DNA of 64,000 nucleotides, from the NCBI GenBank assembly GCA_028571685.1, contig CM053146.1:109901431-109965430 (forward strand), written 5' to 3'. The notes beneath the pieces were generated by a model, which made no database searches, was not told where the DNA came from, and was given only the letters and a program-made list of their open reading frames with translations. Both the position numbers and the translations under genes were made by a program. Shown in pieces: positions 34,101 to 44,640 of the stretch. Position 1 is the first letter of the stretch; every line of letters starts with the position of its first letter. The DNA comes from Heterohyrax brucei. Taxonomy: Eukaryota; Chordata; Mammalia; Hyracoidea; Procaviidae.

Positions 34101-34276
34101 GCATCACGTTTTGTAGAACAGAGGGTCAGCAAAAAAGAGGAGGACCCTCAGTGAGATGGATTGACACAGTGGCTCAAACATGGCAACAACTGTGAGGATG
34201 GTACAGCCCCCAGAAGTGTTTTGATAGGGTCGCTATGAGCTAGACCAGATGCGATGGCACCTAGCAACAGCAACAT
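31105..34276 (+). mobile_element. RTE/BovB-like LINE, near full length, inactivated
   Basis: About 3.2 kb with 5' UTR, an endonuclease-like region (about 31510-32200), reverse transcriptase region (about 32700-33760) and the 3' end shared with afrotherian SINEs (gggtcgctatgagctagacc, ctagcaacagcaac). The longest open pieces are 31717-32055 and 33257-33448. Catalytic motifs are degraded: the endonuclease GDWN-type motif reads GNQH, the reverse transcriptase first Asp block reads FIDFSKAVN, and the YADD-type box reads YSSD. Many stops and frameshifts are present. RTE-clade LINEs supply the machinery that mobilises 3'-matching SINEs. Confidence 0.85.
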
Positions 34277-34605
34277 GAGGACCAGCACTGCCATGCATAA
34301 GAATCATCATCAACATCTCACTTATTTATATCTCATGTATATGCAATTCCCTTCTTGCTGACCAGAAAGTAGATGTTTCCACTTGAGAAAGAGTAAATAG
34401 CCAAGCTAGCAGTTACTTTGCAGTGAGAAGAAAACTCCAAATACCCACCTCCTATCTACACTACAGCATTGGCCAAAGGAGTAGAGTAAGGGATGAATGG
34501 GTTTCCTGAATTGTTACTATTAAAGGGAATTTAATCACTTAAACTGTTCGGAACTTTCATGATAATCAACAAATCCCTAGGGAGGCACGGGAATATGGGA
34601 GTTAC

Positions 34606-34845
34606 CAGCCAGGGTACTAGAGCCAGGCGCCTGGTTTTGAATCCTGATTCCACCGCTACTAGAGTGAGACCTTGAGCAAGTTAACTAAACCCTCTGTATC
34701 TTAATTTTTCTGATCTGTGAATGAGGCACGTGGTAATATCTACTCCACTGATTTCTTTTGAGGAATAAATGAATTTACACTTAGAACAGTGCCGGCACAT
34801 TATAAGTGCTTGATAAATATTAACTCTTATTATTGCTATTACAGA
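34606..34845 (+). mobile_element. MIR SINE
   Basis: Nearly complete sense copy: gcctggttttgaatcctgat, gagcaagttaactaaaccct, gaatgaggcacgtggtaata, and a 3' end tgcttgataaatattaactc. Confidence 0.8.
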
Positions 34846-36042
34846 ATACAGGTTCTCTCACCATTGCAGTTACAGAAACAGTGCCAATCCTGCAGAAAGA
34901 AGGCAGCTGCCAAGGAGAACACAGATACAGAAGGCTCAAGTTAGACAAATCCGCAGCATCATACAATCTTTTTCATTAAAAAGAAAAGCAGACTTCTAAA
35001 AATTTGCAAAGAGAAGCCTGTGGTGGAAATTACCTGATAGACGTTTTGTACATAAAGACTTTGCTTTGTGCAAGTGTGTAAGCAAAGGTTTAGAAATGTC
35101 TGTGATGAAGACTGAGAGCCCAGAAACAAATAGTGGAGCACACAGCAGGACCAAAACCATGTAAGCCTCTCAGAAGAGAATCCAGAAAGAGCCTAGATTA
35201 TTTTTACAGCCCACTGCCAAGGCTTATTATCAGTTCTCCAGTGAGAAAGAATAGGAAATTGATAGCAGAGCCCACTCTAAATTTAGCATAAATACGTCAT
35301 TTCAATATGGATTCAGTCATTCTAAAAATACTTTTGTCTTTGTTGGGGGCACATGATGAACAAGACAGAAACAGATGCTACCCACATGGCACTTACAATC
35401 CAACAGAGGAGATGGATATGATAACAAGTAGTCTCTCAAATGTCACTGCAAGTTTAATAAGTGCTATGAAGAAGAATAAAGGAGTCAGTGAAGATAACAG
35501 AGTTCTTTTAGATTTGGGGGTCAGAGACAACATCTTTCAGAGAGTGACAGCAATACTGTGGCTTTACGGTTAAGGAGCTAGTAGCCAGGGAAAGAGCTGC
35601 CAATCATGCCAGAGAACAGCACGCTTGAAGGCTCTGGGGTGGGAAAGGTGCAGTGTGGTCCAGTGGCTGAAAGAAGGCCTTTGGTGGGAGCATCGTCAGT
35701 GAGATGGAGAGGCTGGAGAGGTGTGAGGACCAGACCCCTAGACTGTCCACTAGCTGGACCATGCTGACATTTTTATTTTCCCCCAAATACAGGGCAAATC
35801 ACTGATGGGTTTTAGGCACACAAGTGACATTCAGACTTGTATTTCTAAGGGATCATTCTGATTGCAGTATGGGAAACAAGTTTGAGGGAATTCAAGCAGA
35901 AAAGAGAAATCTATAAAAGAATGGTCTTTCAACCCAGCTATCCAAACCAAGGTTATGGTAAACACAACCAAATACAAACATCCCTTTGCAAATGTGATTC
36001 TGAAAGGCTCATGTCTGCCTGAGTGTGCCATGTATTACAAAG
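34846..36042. other. Intergenic, possible old L2/MIR-like piece
   Basis: The segment 35340-35500 (acatgatgaacaagacagaa, acatggcacttacaatccaa) resembles ancient LINE/MIR-related repeats. The remainder is unassigned. Confidence 0.35.
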
Positions 36043-36080
36043 TCAAAGCCAAGCCAAGTGTCGTCGAGTCGGGCACCCAA
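36043..36080 (-). mobile_element. Very short SINE/RTE 3'-end fragment
   Basis: gccaagccaagtgtcgtcga followed by gtcggg, the same extreme 3'-end fragment as at 11288 and 53921. Confidence 0.55.
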
Positions 36081-36510
36081 ATCACAGAAGAGAGAATTCA
36101 AGGTCCTCCAGCAACAAAAAGAAAACTTCTACTGAGTTGTTTGTTGAATCCAGAGCTGTTGAGAATAACTAAAACTTGGGAATTTGAAAATCTGTTAAAA
36201 GAATGCACGGGTTTGGCCCACTGAAATAAGTGGCTGGAATTGCAAAATGATTAGTGGTGCTGATGTGCTGGGGTTCCAGGGGCTCACTGGAATTCAGGAC
36301 CATTGAATGATGGATAGAGGAGTTAGGCAGATGAAGATCAAATTGCTGTATTCATTTATTAAAAACAGAAGACTTTGGCTTGCATCTGTGGGCAGTTGTG
36401 CAACTTCTTCACCCCTAAGTGGACTTACCCTCAAAACCATAGTCAGTCTTAGGAGTGGGAGACAGTGCAGGAACTGGCCTGTCTAGAGTACAATAGGGCT
36501 CATAATGACT

Positions 36511-36657
36511 TTTGTGGTTAAGAACTGTGGCTGCTAACCAAAAGGCTGGCAGTTTGAATCTCCCTGCTCCTCCCTGGAGCCCTCCTGGGAGGTTTCTATT
36601 CTGTTCTGCAGGGTTGCTATGAGTCAGAATCGACTCACTGGCAATGGGTGTTTTTAG
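36511..36657 (+). mobile_element. AfroSINE with probable TSD
   Basis: Sense copy from ttaagaactgtggctgctaa to cgactcactggcaatgggtg. The near-identical flanks aatgacttttgtgg (36504-36517) and aatgactttcgtgg (from 36658) look like a target-site duplication, so the element is slightly 5'-truncated. Confidence 0.85.
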
Positions 36658-36800
36658 AATGACTTTCGTGGGCCCTAGGCACTTTTGCCTTTGTGGGCCT
36701 CTTCCTCTTTTCTTTTTTTTTTGGAGGGGGCATATAATTATACTTTGCAAATATGTTGGTGGAAGAAATAGAATTCAAGCTTATTCATATTCACTTTTTC

Positions 36801-37422
36801 TTTTTTTTATTGTGATTAAGTGAAGATTTACAATCCAGTTCAAAACTGCACACCTGTCTATCTGCAGCTACCTCTGCTCTCCTTGCCTAGTGACAGCACA
36901 CTCCTCCTTTCCATTCCATACATGTCATGTCCTCTTAACAGTCTCATATCCCCTCCTCTCCACCCTCTCCACTCCCCTCTAGTAAGAGGCCAGTTGGACG
37001 ACATCCTATGACTCACAGAGCCATGAAGTGCACACATCATATGGTCACTCTGTGTCCCTGAGTCCAATTCCTTCTTATGCAAAGAGATGACCACAGTAAA
37101 TGATCTTTGATCCATCAGGGGCAGTGTCAGGTCTGGGGGCCATGCTCCCAGATGAACTCCGAGGCCTTCAGACCATCACTGTGGTCTTTTAGTGGAGTTC
37201 TCAGGGTGTACTCCTTTTTTCTCGTGTTGCCACTGGGACTCAACATTGTGAGCCCCATCGTGGCTGTCATTGGTGGTGGCCAGGCGCCATCTGGTTCTAC
37301 TGATCACATGTTGATGTAGTCACATATTCACATGGGTCTTTCTGTCTTCTGGGCTCTTGTTCACTCATGTCGTTGTTGTCCTTTTGGTGACCATCTGTTC
37401 CCGCGGAGTTGGGACCATTTGG
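36801..37422 (-). mobile_element. Afrotherian L1 3' UTR insertion, 5'-truncated
   Basis: Begins with a T run (tttttttttattgtgattaag on +) and aligns along its length with 919-1517. Flanks catattcactttttc (36786-36800) and catattcatttcttc (37423-37437) match at 13 of 15 positions, a probable TSD. Confidence 0.75.
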
Positions 37423-37669
37423 CATATTCATTTCTTCAATCTGAAAAGAAATGAAAGCATTGTCATGGACCCCTAGAATTGTCGTGGGCCCCAGGCACTG
37501 AGCCTATAGCACCTAATGGATATGTTGGCCCTCAGGGGGCAAAACCCAGGAATCACAGGCAAGCAGGTCTCAAGAAGGAGATGAGGGCAGATGAACACAA
37601 CGTCAGGAGGAAGGGTTACTCCCATCAGGTCCCTCCCCGTGGAAATACGACCAGCTGTGTGCCCAAAAT

Positions 37670-37823
37670 GGAAACCCTGGTGAAGTAGTGGTTAAGTGCT
37701 ACATCTGCTCACCAAATGGTTGGCAGTTCAAATCCCCAAGTCACTCCTTGTAAACGCTAAAGGATAATTTTACAGTGGCCATAGGGTCACTGTGAATCAG
37801 AATCAACTCGACAGCAGTTGATG
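37670..37823 (+). mobile_element. AfroSINE, full length
   Basis: Sense copy starting ggaaaccctggtgaagtagt with box-B-like ttggcagttcaaatcccc, ending aatcaactcgacagcagttg. Confidence 0.88.
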
Positions 37824-38099
37824 GCAAAGTATTCTCAGATCATCAGTACGTGGTCTAGCCCTAAGTGGTTGGATTCAGTTGCCACAGATTCGCATTCAGG
37901 GTCATTGTAATGCACTGCACTGAGAGACAGTCTGGTAACTGAAAATAATGTTTTCTGATCTTTATGTCTTTTGAAGAATGTTAGCTGAATTTTGTAACTC
38001 ACCACACACTTCTGAAAAGCCTGTTTCCTAACGATCTCTCAACCGCTGTTTTTCTCGAGTCATCCAGATCCTGGCCGAGGTCTGGCTTGTCTGTCTCCC

Positions 38100-38640
38100 T
38101 GTCTCTTTTAGTCAGGTAGTGTTGCTCTAACAGAAATACCACAGAGTGGCTGGCTTTAAAAAGAGAAATGTTTATTCTTACACAGTCTGGTAGGCTACAA
38201 GTTCAAATTCAGGATATTCACTCACTCCAGAGTAAAGCTTTCTCCTTGTTGGCTCTGGAAGGAAGTCCTTGTGTTGCATCAGTCTTTGTTCAGAGAGCAT
38301 CCTGACACAGGAACCTCAGATCTAAAGGACATGCTCTTCTCCCAGTGCTGCTTTCTTGATGGTGTGAGGTTCCCAACTCTCTGCTTGCTTCCCTTTACTT
38401 TTATCTCTCATAGGATGAAGGGATAAAAGATAGTACACGCTACACTCCAGGGAAACTCCCTTTACAGTGAAGCAGGGAGGGGAATTTAGGAAGGGGTTTA
38501 TAGTCTACCCTAACAGTCTTTAACATTAGGGTTTACAGTCTACCCAAATCCTCTTTAACATGCAGTATAGGAAAATATCAGAATGAAAGACAATCATAAA
38601 ATATTGGGAATCATGGCCCTGCCAGATAGCTGCACACATT
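38100..38640 (-). mobile_element. MaLR-like solo LTR, truncated
   Basis: Same family as 7543-8538 and 57836-58352 (agtgttgctctaacagaaat, cacagtctggtaggctacaa, aatcatggccctgccagata). The far end that would read cacagttcaatccatgaca is replaced by RTE sequence. Confidence 0.7.
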
Positions 38641-39345
38641 ACTGCCATGGAAGCAGTAGTTACGATATCAAATGATGTATTGCATTGTGCAAATCTGCTA
38701 CAAAAGACTTCTTTAAAGTGTTGAAAAGCAAAAATGTCAATTTGAGGACTAAGGTGCATGTAATCCCCAAAACCAACCAAACCCACTGCTGTTGAGTCAA
38801 TTCTGACTCATAGCAACCCTATAGGACAGAGTAGAACTGCCCCACAGTTTCCAAGGCGTGCTATGTGGATTTAAACTGCTAACCTTGTGGTCAGGGCTGT
38901 AGCACTTAACCACTATGCCACCAGGGTTTCCAGCACCTAACCCAGACCATGGTGTTTACAATTGCCTCGTGTACATGCAAAAGTTGGACAATAAATAAGG
39001 AAGGCCACAGAAGAATTGGTGCCTTTGAATTATGGTGAATATTGAACATATTGTAGACTGCCAGAAGAATATACAGTCTGTCTTGAAAGAAATACAGAAG
39101 GAGTGCTCCTTGGAAGAGAGGATGGGGAGACTTCATCGCATATGCCTTGGATGTGTTATCAGGAGGAAGAAGTCTCTAGGGACGGACATCATGCTTAATA
39201 AGGTAGAAGGTTCTCTAAAAAGAAGACCCCCAGTGAGACCCAGTGACGCAGTGCCTGCAACAGTGAGCTCAAACATAGCAACAATGATGAACATGTCACA
39301 GGACTGGGCAGTATTTTGTTCTGTTGCACATAGGGTCACTATAAG
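38641..39345 (+). mobile_element. RTE LINE 3' end, split by an AfroSINE
   Basis: ccatggaagcagtagttacg through aaagtgttgaaaagcaaaaa, then (after the SINE) cagaccatggtgtttacaat to gggtcactataagccagaaa. It aligns with the 33720-34260 part of the RTE copy. Confidence 0.8.
38768..38931 (-). mobile_element. AfroSINE inserted in an RTE LINE
   Basis: Full-length reverse-strand copy (accaaacccactgctgttga to ccactatgccaccagggttt). It interrupts the RTE copy at the position equivalent to about 33830. Confidence 0.88.
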
Positions 39346-39365
39346 CCAGAAATGGCAATGGCTTC

Positions 39366-39480
39366 TAATGTTAGCATTCATATACATACACATACATGCA
39401 TACATACATACACATACATACGTACATATATGTCTGTGGGTCAGGACCAACTCAATGGCAATGAGTCTAAATATATATAT
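39366..39480. repeat. CATA-type microsatellite and short TA run
   Basis: Imperfect (cata)n between about 39378 and 39430 and (ta)n around 39469-39484, with a short AfroSINE 3' end between them (ggaccaactcaatggcaatg). Confidence 0.75.
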
Positions 39481-39493
39481 ATATTTTTTTATG

Positions 39494-39636
39494 TTGCCAT
39501 CAAGTCACTTCAGATTCATAGTGACCCTGTAGGACAGAGTAGAACTGCTCCACAGAGCTCCCAAGGAGCACCTGGCAGGTTCAAACTGCCATTTGGTTAG
39601 CACACATAGCATTTAATCCCTACACCGCCGAGGTTC
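39494..39636 (-). mobile_element. AfroSINE
   Basis: Reverse-strand copy: gccatcaagtcacttcagat, gaactgctccacagagctcc, and aatccctacaccgccgaggt. Confidence 0.85.
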
Positions 39637-39639
39637 ACA

Positions 39640-40078
39640 CCTCACATAGAAACCTCTCGACTACTTGCCTTGGCCCCTGTCATCTCTGACCTTTCCTCAC
39701 ATCACTTTTCCCTCACTCTCCACACTCCACCAAGCTGGATGCTCCCTCGGGTCCCCTACTGCTCTCTCCCCATGCTTCCTCTTGGCAAGATTGCTGTCTA
39801 GGACTCAGTTCAAGTGCACTCTGGCGGTGACTACCAGAACCAGACGGCTCTCTTAAAGCCTTTCCATATCATCTTACCCCATTTGTTGCATTACTTACCA
39901 CTAAATTTATCTTCTTTCTGCAGTTGTTTATTATCCTCCACAATAGAAACACATGATGTTTTATCTAGTACTTCTCAGTTTTCACACTCAAACACGCACA
40001 CACACACACACACATCTAAGGCCCATGAAAACAGGGCTCTTGTCAGGCACACAATAAATATTTTTGAATGAATGAAGA
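39640..40078 (+). mobile_element. L2 LINE 3' end
   Basis: Typical L2 3' end: a C/T-rich body, ctgtctaggactcagttcaa, tttgttgcattacttaccac, cacacaataaatatttttga and the terminal atgaatgaa. A short (ca)n lies at 39990-40013. Confidence 0.65.
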
Positions 40079-40505
40079 ATTACATTGGCTGATATAATCC
40101 TGTCACTCATTCCTGTATAATTCATATGCAAGAATGAAATCAACCAATTATAAGTCTCTGACACACAGTGCACAATTTCAAACTTTTGTGACTTCACATG
40201 CATGACTCCCCTAGCTGACAATGTCCTTTCTTGGTGCTTCTGGTGAGCTCCTCCCTAGTCATCCTTCAAAACCCTATTTGGGGAGGGAGCACTCAGAGGA
40301 GATGAGGCTGGGGAGTGCAAGAGCAGCAAAGCAGAGGACTGGGTGGTCCTATTGCCCACTTGGTGAGGTTGGAACCTGAGACTTGAAAAATGACTCAATT
40401 GAAGTATCTGAGGTGAAATTCTGCCGCAGACCTGCAGCTCTCCTTTTCCTTAAAACAGAAAACAAAGAGGAAAGCCTTGAACATCCATCCTTATTTGCGT
40501 GTTTT

Positions 40506-41012
40506 TGTTGTTGTTGTTGTTAGGTGCTGTTGAGTTGGTTCTGATTCATAACAGTGTGCAACAGAATGAAACACTGCCTGGTTCTATGCCATGCCCACAA
40601 TCATTGTTATGCTTGTACCCATTATTGCACCCACTGTATTAATCCATCTTGTTGAGTGTCTTCTCCTTCTCTGACCCTCTACTCCGCCAAGCATGGTTCC
40701 CTCCCCAGGGGCTCGCTCCTTCTGACAACACATTCAAAGTACATAAGACACAGTCCCACCAACCCTTGCTTCTAAGGAGCACTGCAGTCTTCTTCCAAGA
40801 CTGATTTGTTTGTTCTTTTGGTAGTCCGTGGTATGCATATTCAATATTCTTCTCCAGTACCACAAATCAAAGGTATCCGAGTCTTCTTCTGTCTTCCTTA
40901 GTCATTGTCCAGCTTTCAGATGCATATGACGCAAGTGAAAATACCATGGCTCGGGCCAAGTTCACCTAAGTCTTCACGGTGACATCTTTGCTTTTCATTG
41001 TGTTTCTAGGCA
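40506..41012 (-). mobile_element. RTE LINE 3' end, reverse strand
   Basis: Begins with a (gtt)n run, the complement of the CAA-type RTE tail, and reads backwards through the reverse-transcriptase C-terminal region to gacatctttgcttttcattg. It aligns with the complement of 33800-34270. The reading frame at 40639-40863 (minus) is a relic of the RTE protein. Confidence 0.8.
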
Positions 41013-41098
41013 TTGCAATTTACCACGCCCAAATAGGACTTACGTAAAAGAGAGCCTGTTCATCAATTGCTCAGCCCCAAAACTTTGAATACATTCTT

Positions 41099-41100
41099 GA

Positions 41101-41140
<40 letters not shown>
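41099..41140. repeat. CT dinucleotide microsatellite
   Basis: About 18 CT units in uninterrupted order. Confidence 0.95.
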
Positions 41141-41141
<1 letters not shown>

Positions 41142-41589
41142 AATGCTCCTCCCTCTTTCTTTTCCCTCTTTCTCTCTCAAACACAAACAGACACAGACAC
41201 ACACCCCACATTCAGTCTATCAAAAAATCTGGCACCTCTCATCACCTCCACCACCGTCACCAACCCTCATCACCTCTTGGCTGAGCCTCTGCCGTAACTG
41301 CTAACTGCCTCCTGTTTTCTCCCGCACTTGCCCTCCCCCCACCTTCATTCTCTGCACAGCAGCCAAAGCAATCTTTTTAAAACTTAGATTAGGTCTTGTC
41401 ACTCCCTTCTCAAAACCTTCCAGCAGCTCCCCATTATAGTTAGAAGGCTCAGCACTGTCCATTGCATGTCTCCGAGGCCGTCCTTGCATAATCTGGCCAC
41501 TGGTTACTCCTCTGCCCTGTTTCCTACCATGCTTCCTCTTGCAGGGCAGCAAGGAAATTAACAACGGACTCTGACATCTCTGCCAACAA

Positions 41590-41695
41590 TGGCTATGCGA
41601 CCCTGGGCAAGTTACTAATATCTCAGTACCTCAGTTGCCTCATCTGTAAAAGGAAGATGATGGTCACACGTTACTGAGCTGCTGTGTGGACCACA
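41590..41695 (+). mobile_element. MIR fragment
   Basis: gaccctgggcaagttactaa, then tcagttgcctcatctgtaaa. This is the conserved MIR core, sense strand. Confidence 0.75.
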
Positions 41696-41789
41696 GTTCT
41701 CTGAGAACAGTTTCTTGCACCAAAAGCAAGACTATGTTCTTATCATTACTTATTTATTCCTTGTCATTACTGCCCACTGTGCTCCTTCC

Positions 41790-41947
41790 AGTAACCCTGG
41801 TGGTGTAGTAGATAAACGCTGAGGCTGCTAACCAAAATATTGGCAGTTCGAATTCACCAGCTGCTCTTGGAAACTCTATGGGGCACTTCTACTCTGTCCT
41901 ATAGGGTCACTGCCAATTGGAAGTGACTTGACAGCATGGATTTGATT
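41790..41947 (+). mobile_element. AfroSINE, full length, inside L2
   Basis: Sense copy starting agtaaccctggtggtgtagt and containing ttggcagttcgaattcacca, one of the better preserved box B regions in the window. Confidence 0.9.
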
Positions 41948-42326
41948 TTTTTTTTTTCTTTTTTTCGGTTTTGTGCTCTTTCTTGCTGATCTTTGACCAT
42001 GAGGAGCACATTCTGACCTCAGAGCCTTTGCTCTTGTTGTTCTCTCCATCCAGGAAATTCTCCCCCCAGATCTTCTCCTGCTGGTCCTTCACTTCCTTCA
42101 GGTTCCTACTCAAATGGTGCTTTCTTAGGAAGTCTTCCCTGAGTGGCCGATCTAAAAGAGCACCCTCCAGTGCTTTCTGCGCGCTTTCTCTGTTTCTTTT
42201 CCTTGTTCTTTTTTATCTCCTTTCTTATTACTATCAGAAGTTACTGTCTGTGTATACTTCAGTGGCCTTACTGTTTATTAAAAGAGCCCTGGTAACAGAT
42301 CAATTTTCTTGGCTATGAACCAAAGG

Positions 42327-42563
42327 GTGTTTTTATTAGGTGCCATCAAGTCAGTCAAGTCAGTTCTGAGTTATAGGGAGCCTCTGCACACCGCTCTGGA
42401 GCCCTCCTTACCTTGTTGCTATACTTGAGCCCATTCTTGCAGCCACTGTGTCAGACCATCTCACTGAAGGTCTTCCTCTATTTTGCTGACCCTCTACTTT
42501 ACCAAGTGTGAGGTCATTCTCCAGGGACTGGTCCCTCCTGATAGCATGTTTCTTCTATGTTAA
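42327..42563 (-). mobile_element. RTE LINE 3' end fragment, reverse strand
   Basis: ttattaggtgccatcaagtc, tgttgctatacttgagccca, accctctactttaccaagtg, and ggtccctcctgatagcatgt align with the complement of the RTE 3' end (compare 40510-40740). Confidence 0.65.
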
Positions 42564-42599
42564 ACATCTTCCAAGTCCCATTTGTTCGTTCAAAAACAT

Positions 42600-42677
42600 A
42601 GGCAGTTCAAACTCACCATACTCTCTACTGGAGAAAAGACCTGTGTGATCTGGTCCTGTAAAGATTACAGCCTAGGA
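42600..42677 (+). mobile_element. AfroSINE middle fragment, long subfamily
   Basis: Sense fragment: ggcagttcaaactcaccata, then ctggtcctgtaaagattaca. It lacks both ends. Confidence 0.65.
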
Positions 42678-42689
42678 AACCCTGCTGAG

Positions 42690-42841
42690 ACAAGATAGAT
42701 GGTCAGAAAACAGAAAAACCTGGGACCTCTTAGCTGCCCAGCCACAAACACAAAGATAACAGACAAAAGAATTGTTAAATACAAGGAAAGCCTGGAGGGA
42801 GATAAGTCCTGGCCTTGTGTTCCATCCGTTATGATTAACCA
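42690..42841 (+). repeat. 145-bp repeated segment, copy 1 (possible ERV LTR piece)
   Basis: It aligns with 48614-48770: aaaaacctgggacctcttag against aaaaacctgtgacctccttg, and both end ttatgattaacc. Similarity is about 75 percent by eye. An AfroSINE abuts the right edge of each copy. Confidence 0.6.
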
Positions 42842-43010
42842 TGGAAACCCTGGTGGTGTGGTGGTTAAGTGCTCTGGCTGCTAACCAGAAGGCTGGCAGT
42901 TAAACTCCTCCAGGAACTCTTTGGAAACTCTATGGGGCAGTTCCACTCTGTCCTATAGGGTCACTATGAGTTGGAATCCATTGCATGGCAACGAATTTGG
43001 CTTTGGTTTA
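42842..43010 (+). mobile_element. AfroSINE, full length
   Basis: Sense copy, tggaaaccctggtggtgtgg to aatccattgcatggcaacga with a G/T tail. Confidence 0.9.
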
Positions 43011-44640
43011 TGACATCCTTCAGATATCATAGTTGTTTTTGCAGATAACCAACCAATTACCTGTTCTGGGAGCCATCTGCTCTGACAGCTTGACCACCCC
43101 TAAAGCGGCTGAGGATTGATGAGTTGTGACACCTGAAGACAGGGTCTGCACAGGCACAGACACCCTATAGTTCCTGCTAACTGACCAGAAACCTCAGCCG
43201 CAGGAGCCATCCTGAGACTTGTGTGCCCACACATACTGGGAAAGACCAAAGGACCCTATCAGCACCAAAACCAAATAAGGAAACATTGAAATTAGTGGTT
43301 TCAACAGGCTGAGTGCCCAAACTTCCGTGTCCCAATAGCCTTAGTAACCCCTACACTGCCTTTGTCCTCCGCTTCAACCACCTGCACTGAGCAGGGTGCA
43401 CAGCATCCTCCCGATAAAGGCAGCTCTCCTCCAGTATCCCTGGTGCTTCCTACCTCCTTGAGCCTCCTAGCTGAATTCATTCCCGACAGTTGACAAGAAC
43501 TCTGGTGGGTTCCGGGAACACACTGGTACTGGTGAGCCAGCCACAAGGACAAGAATAGGAGTGCTACTCTCCAGCCTTGGACTGGAGTGACTCTGAGTGC
43601 CAACCTCTTCCTTGGGACCAGGATAGCAGCTGCTGGAGAGTTTGTCTGCTCTCCTGGAGTACATGGCCAACCACCCACATCCTCCTCTCCAGTGCTATAA
43701 GATCATCTTTGTTGCCTTGCCTTTCCTGTCTGTCTTGTCTCTGTTCTTTGACTTCCTGGGCTCTCCTACTGTATTTGCTCAACTCTGGCTGGTCTCCTTA
43801 ACCCCTTCTTTTCTCTTTTGTCCCCTCTCGGTGGCTGCAGGAGGCTTCATTTCTTTATGACATCAGCAGTTCTGTGGGCTGGAGAACTGCCAATCGTTCT
43901 GTTAAGTCCTGGGAAAAAGTCTTATGTAACTCCTAGGCCCTGGGTCACCGATGTGAGGAGGGGCAACTTCTGTTCTGGGTCACCTACAGGAGAGGTCACT
44001 TCCTCTCTGTTCTGGTAGAGGGGAGGCTGACTGGTCAGGTAAGAAATAGCTCATGATGGAAGGAGACATTTGCCTCTGTACTGCTTATGTTCTAAATTCC
44101 TATTTCTCTGAGATCGTTAACCAACCACTCCCTATGTGCTCCTTCTCACTTCTAAAAAGGAGGTCTCTTTCCCTTTGTGGGGTCCCTTGCTGCTGCTTTT
44201 GTCAATAGACTTATTTTTTGGACCTGGACTCCCATCCAGGGAGTCTTCTCCATGCCCGCTCCTGTCTGGTGTGACACCTGGCTCTTTGTCATTGTATACT
44301 TTTCATGACGGCCTTCTGTCCAGCCTCCTGTTTTTCAATCCCTCACAATTTTTGTGAAGTCTGTGTTCTTCTTAGGGGACCCTAAGTCTGTAATGTTTTA
44401 TACACAATGTCTAAAAGATAACGTCATACCTGCAGACAATGTGTGTGTTGTTTGTGTAACCCTCAGAATATTAGGCCCTGGGCAGGAAACACTTAATTGT
44501 AGGACATGAGAAATATAAAATGGGTGCAGAACCCAACATCAGGGGTTCACCTCTAGGCTGCTTGCTTAACAGCTGGTCATCTTTTGCCCTGGATGGGTTA
44601 AAGAAAAAGAGGTTTATTGGGGGGAAAAAGAAGTGATATG
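43011..44640. other. Unresolved region, ERV-like in texture
   Basis: C/T-rich text with short open frames on both strands and a gaaatataaaatgggtgcag stretch that could be retroviral leader-like. I cannot name a family or show a gag frame. Confidence 0.3.

Larger units (their letters stand above)
41355..42275 (+). mobile_element. L2 LINE fragment, interrupted by MIR and AfroSINE
   Basis: aatctttttaaaacttagat and ccttccagcagctccccatt lead to cctgtttcctaccatgcttc. After the insertions it resumes near 41960 with ggaaattctccccccagatc and gaagtcttccctgagtggcc. This is a classical L2 order. Confidence 0.65.

Noticed and set aside
39032-39532. 166-codon open frame
   Set aside because: It is a concatenation of RTE 3' end, CATA microsatellite and SINE sequence, with no coherent protein.
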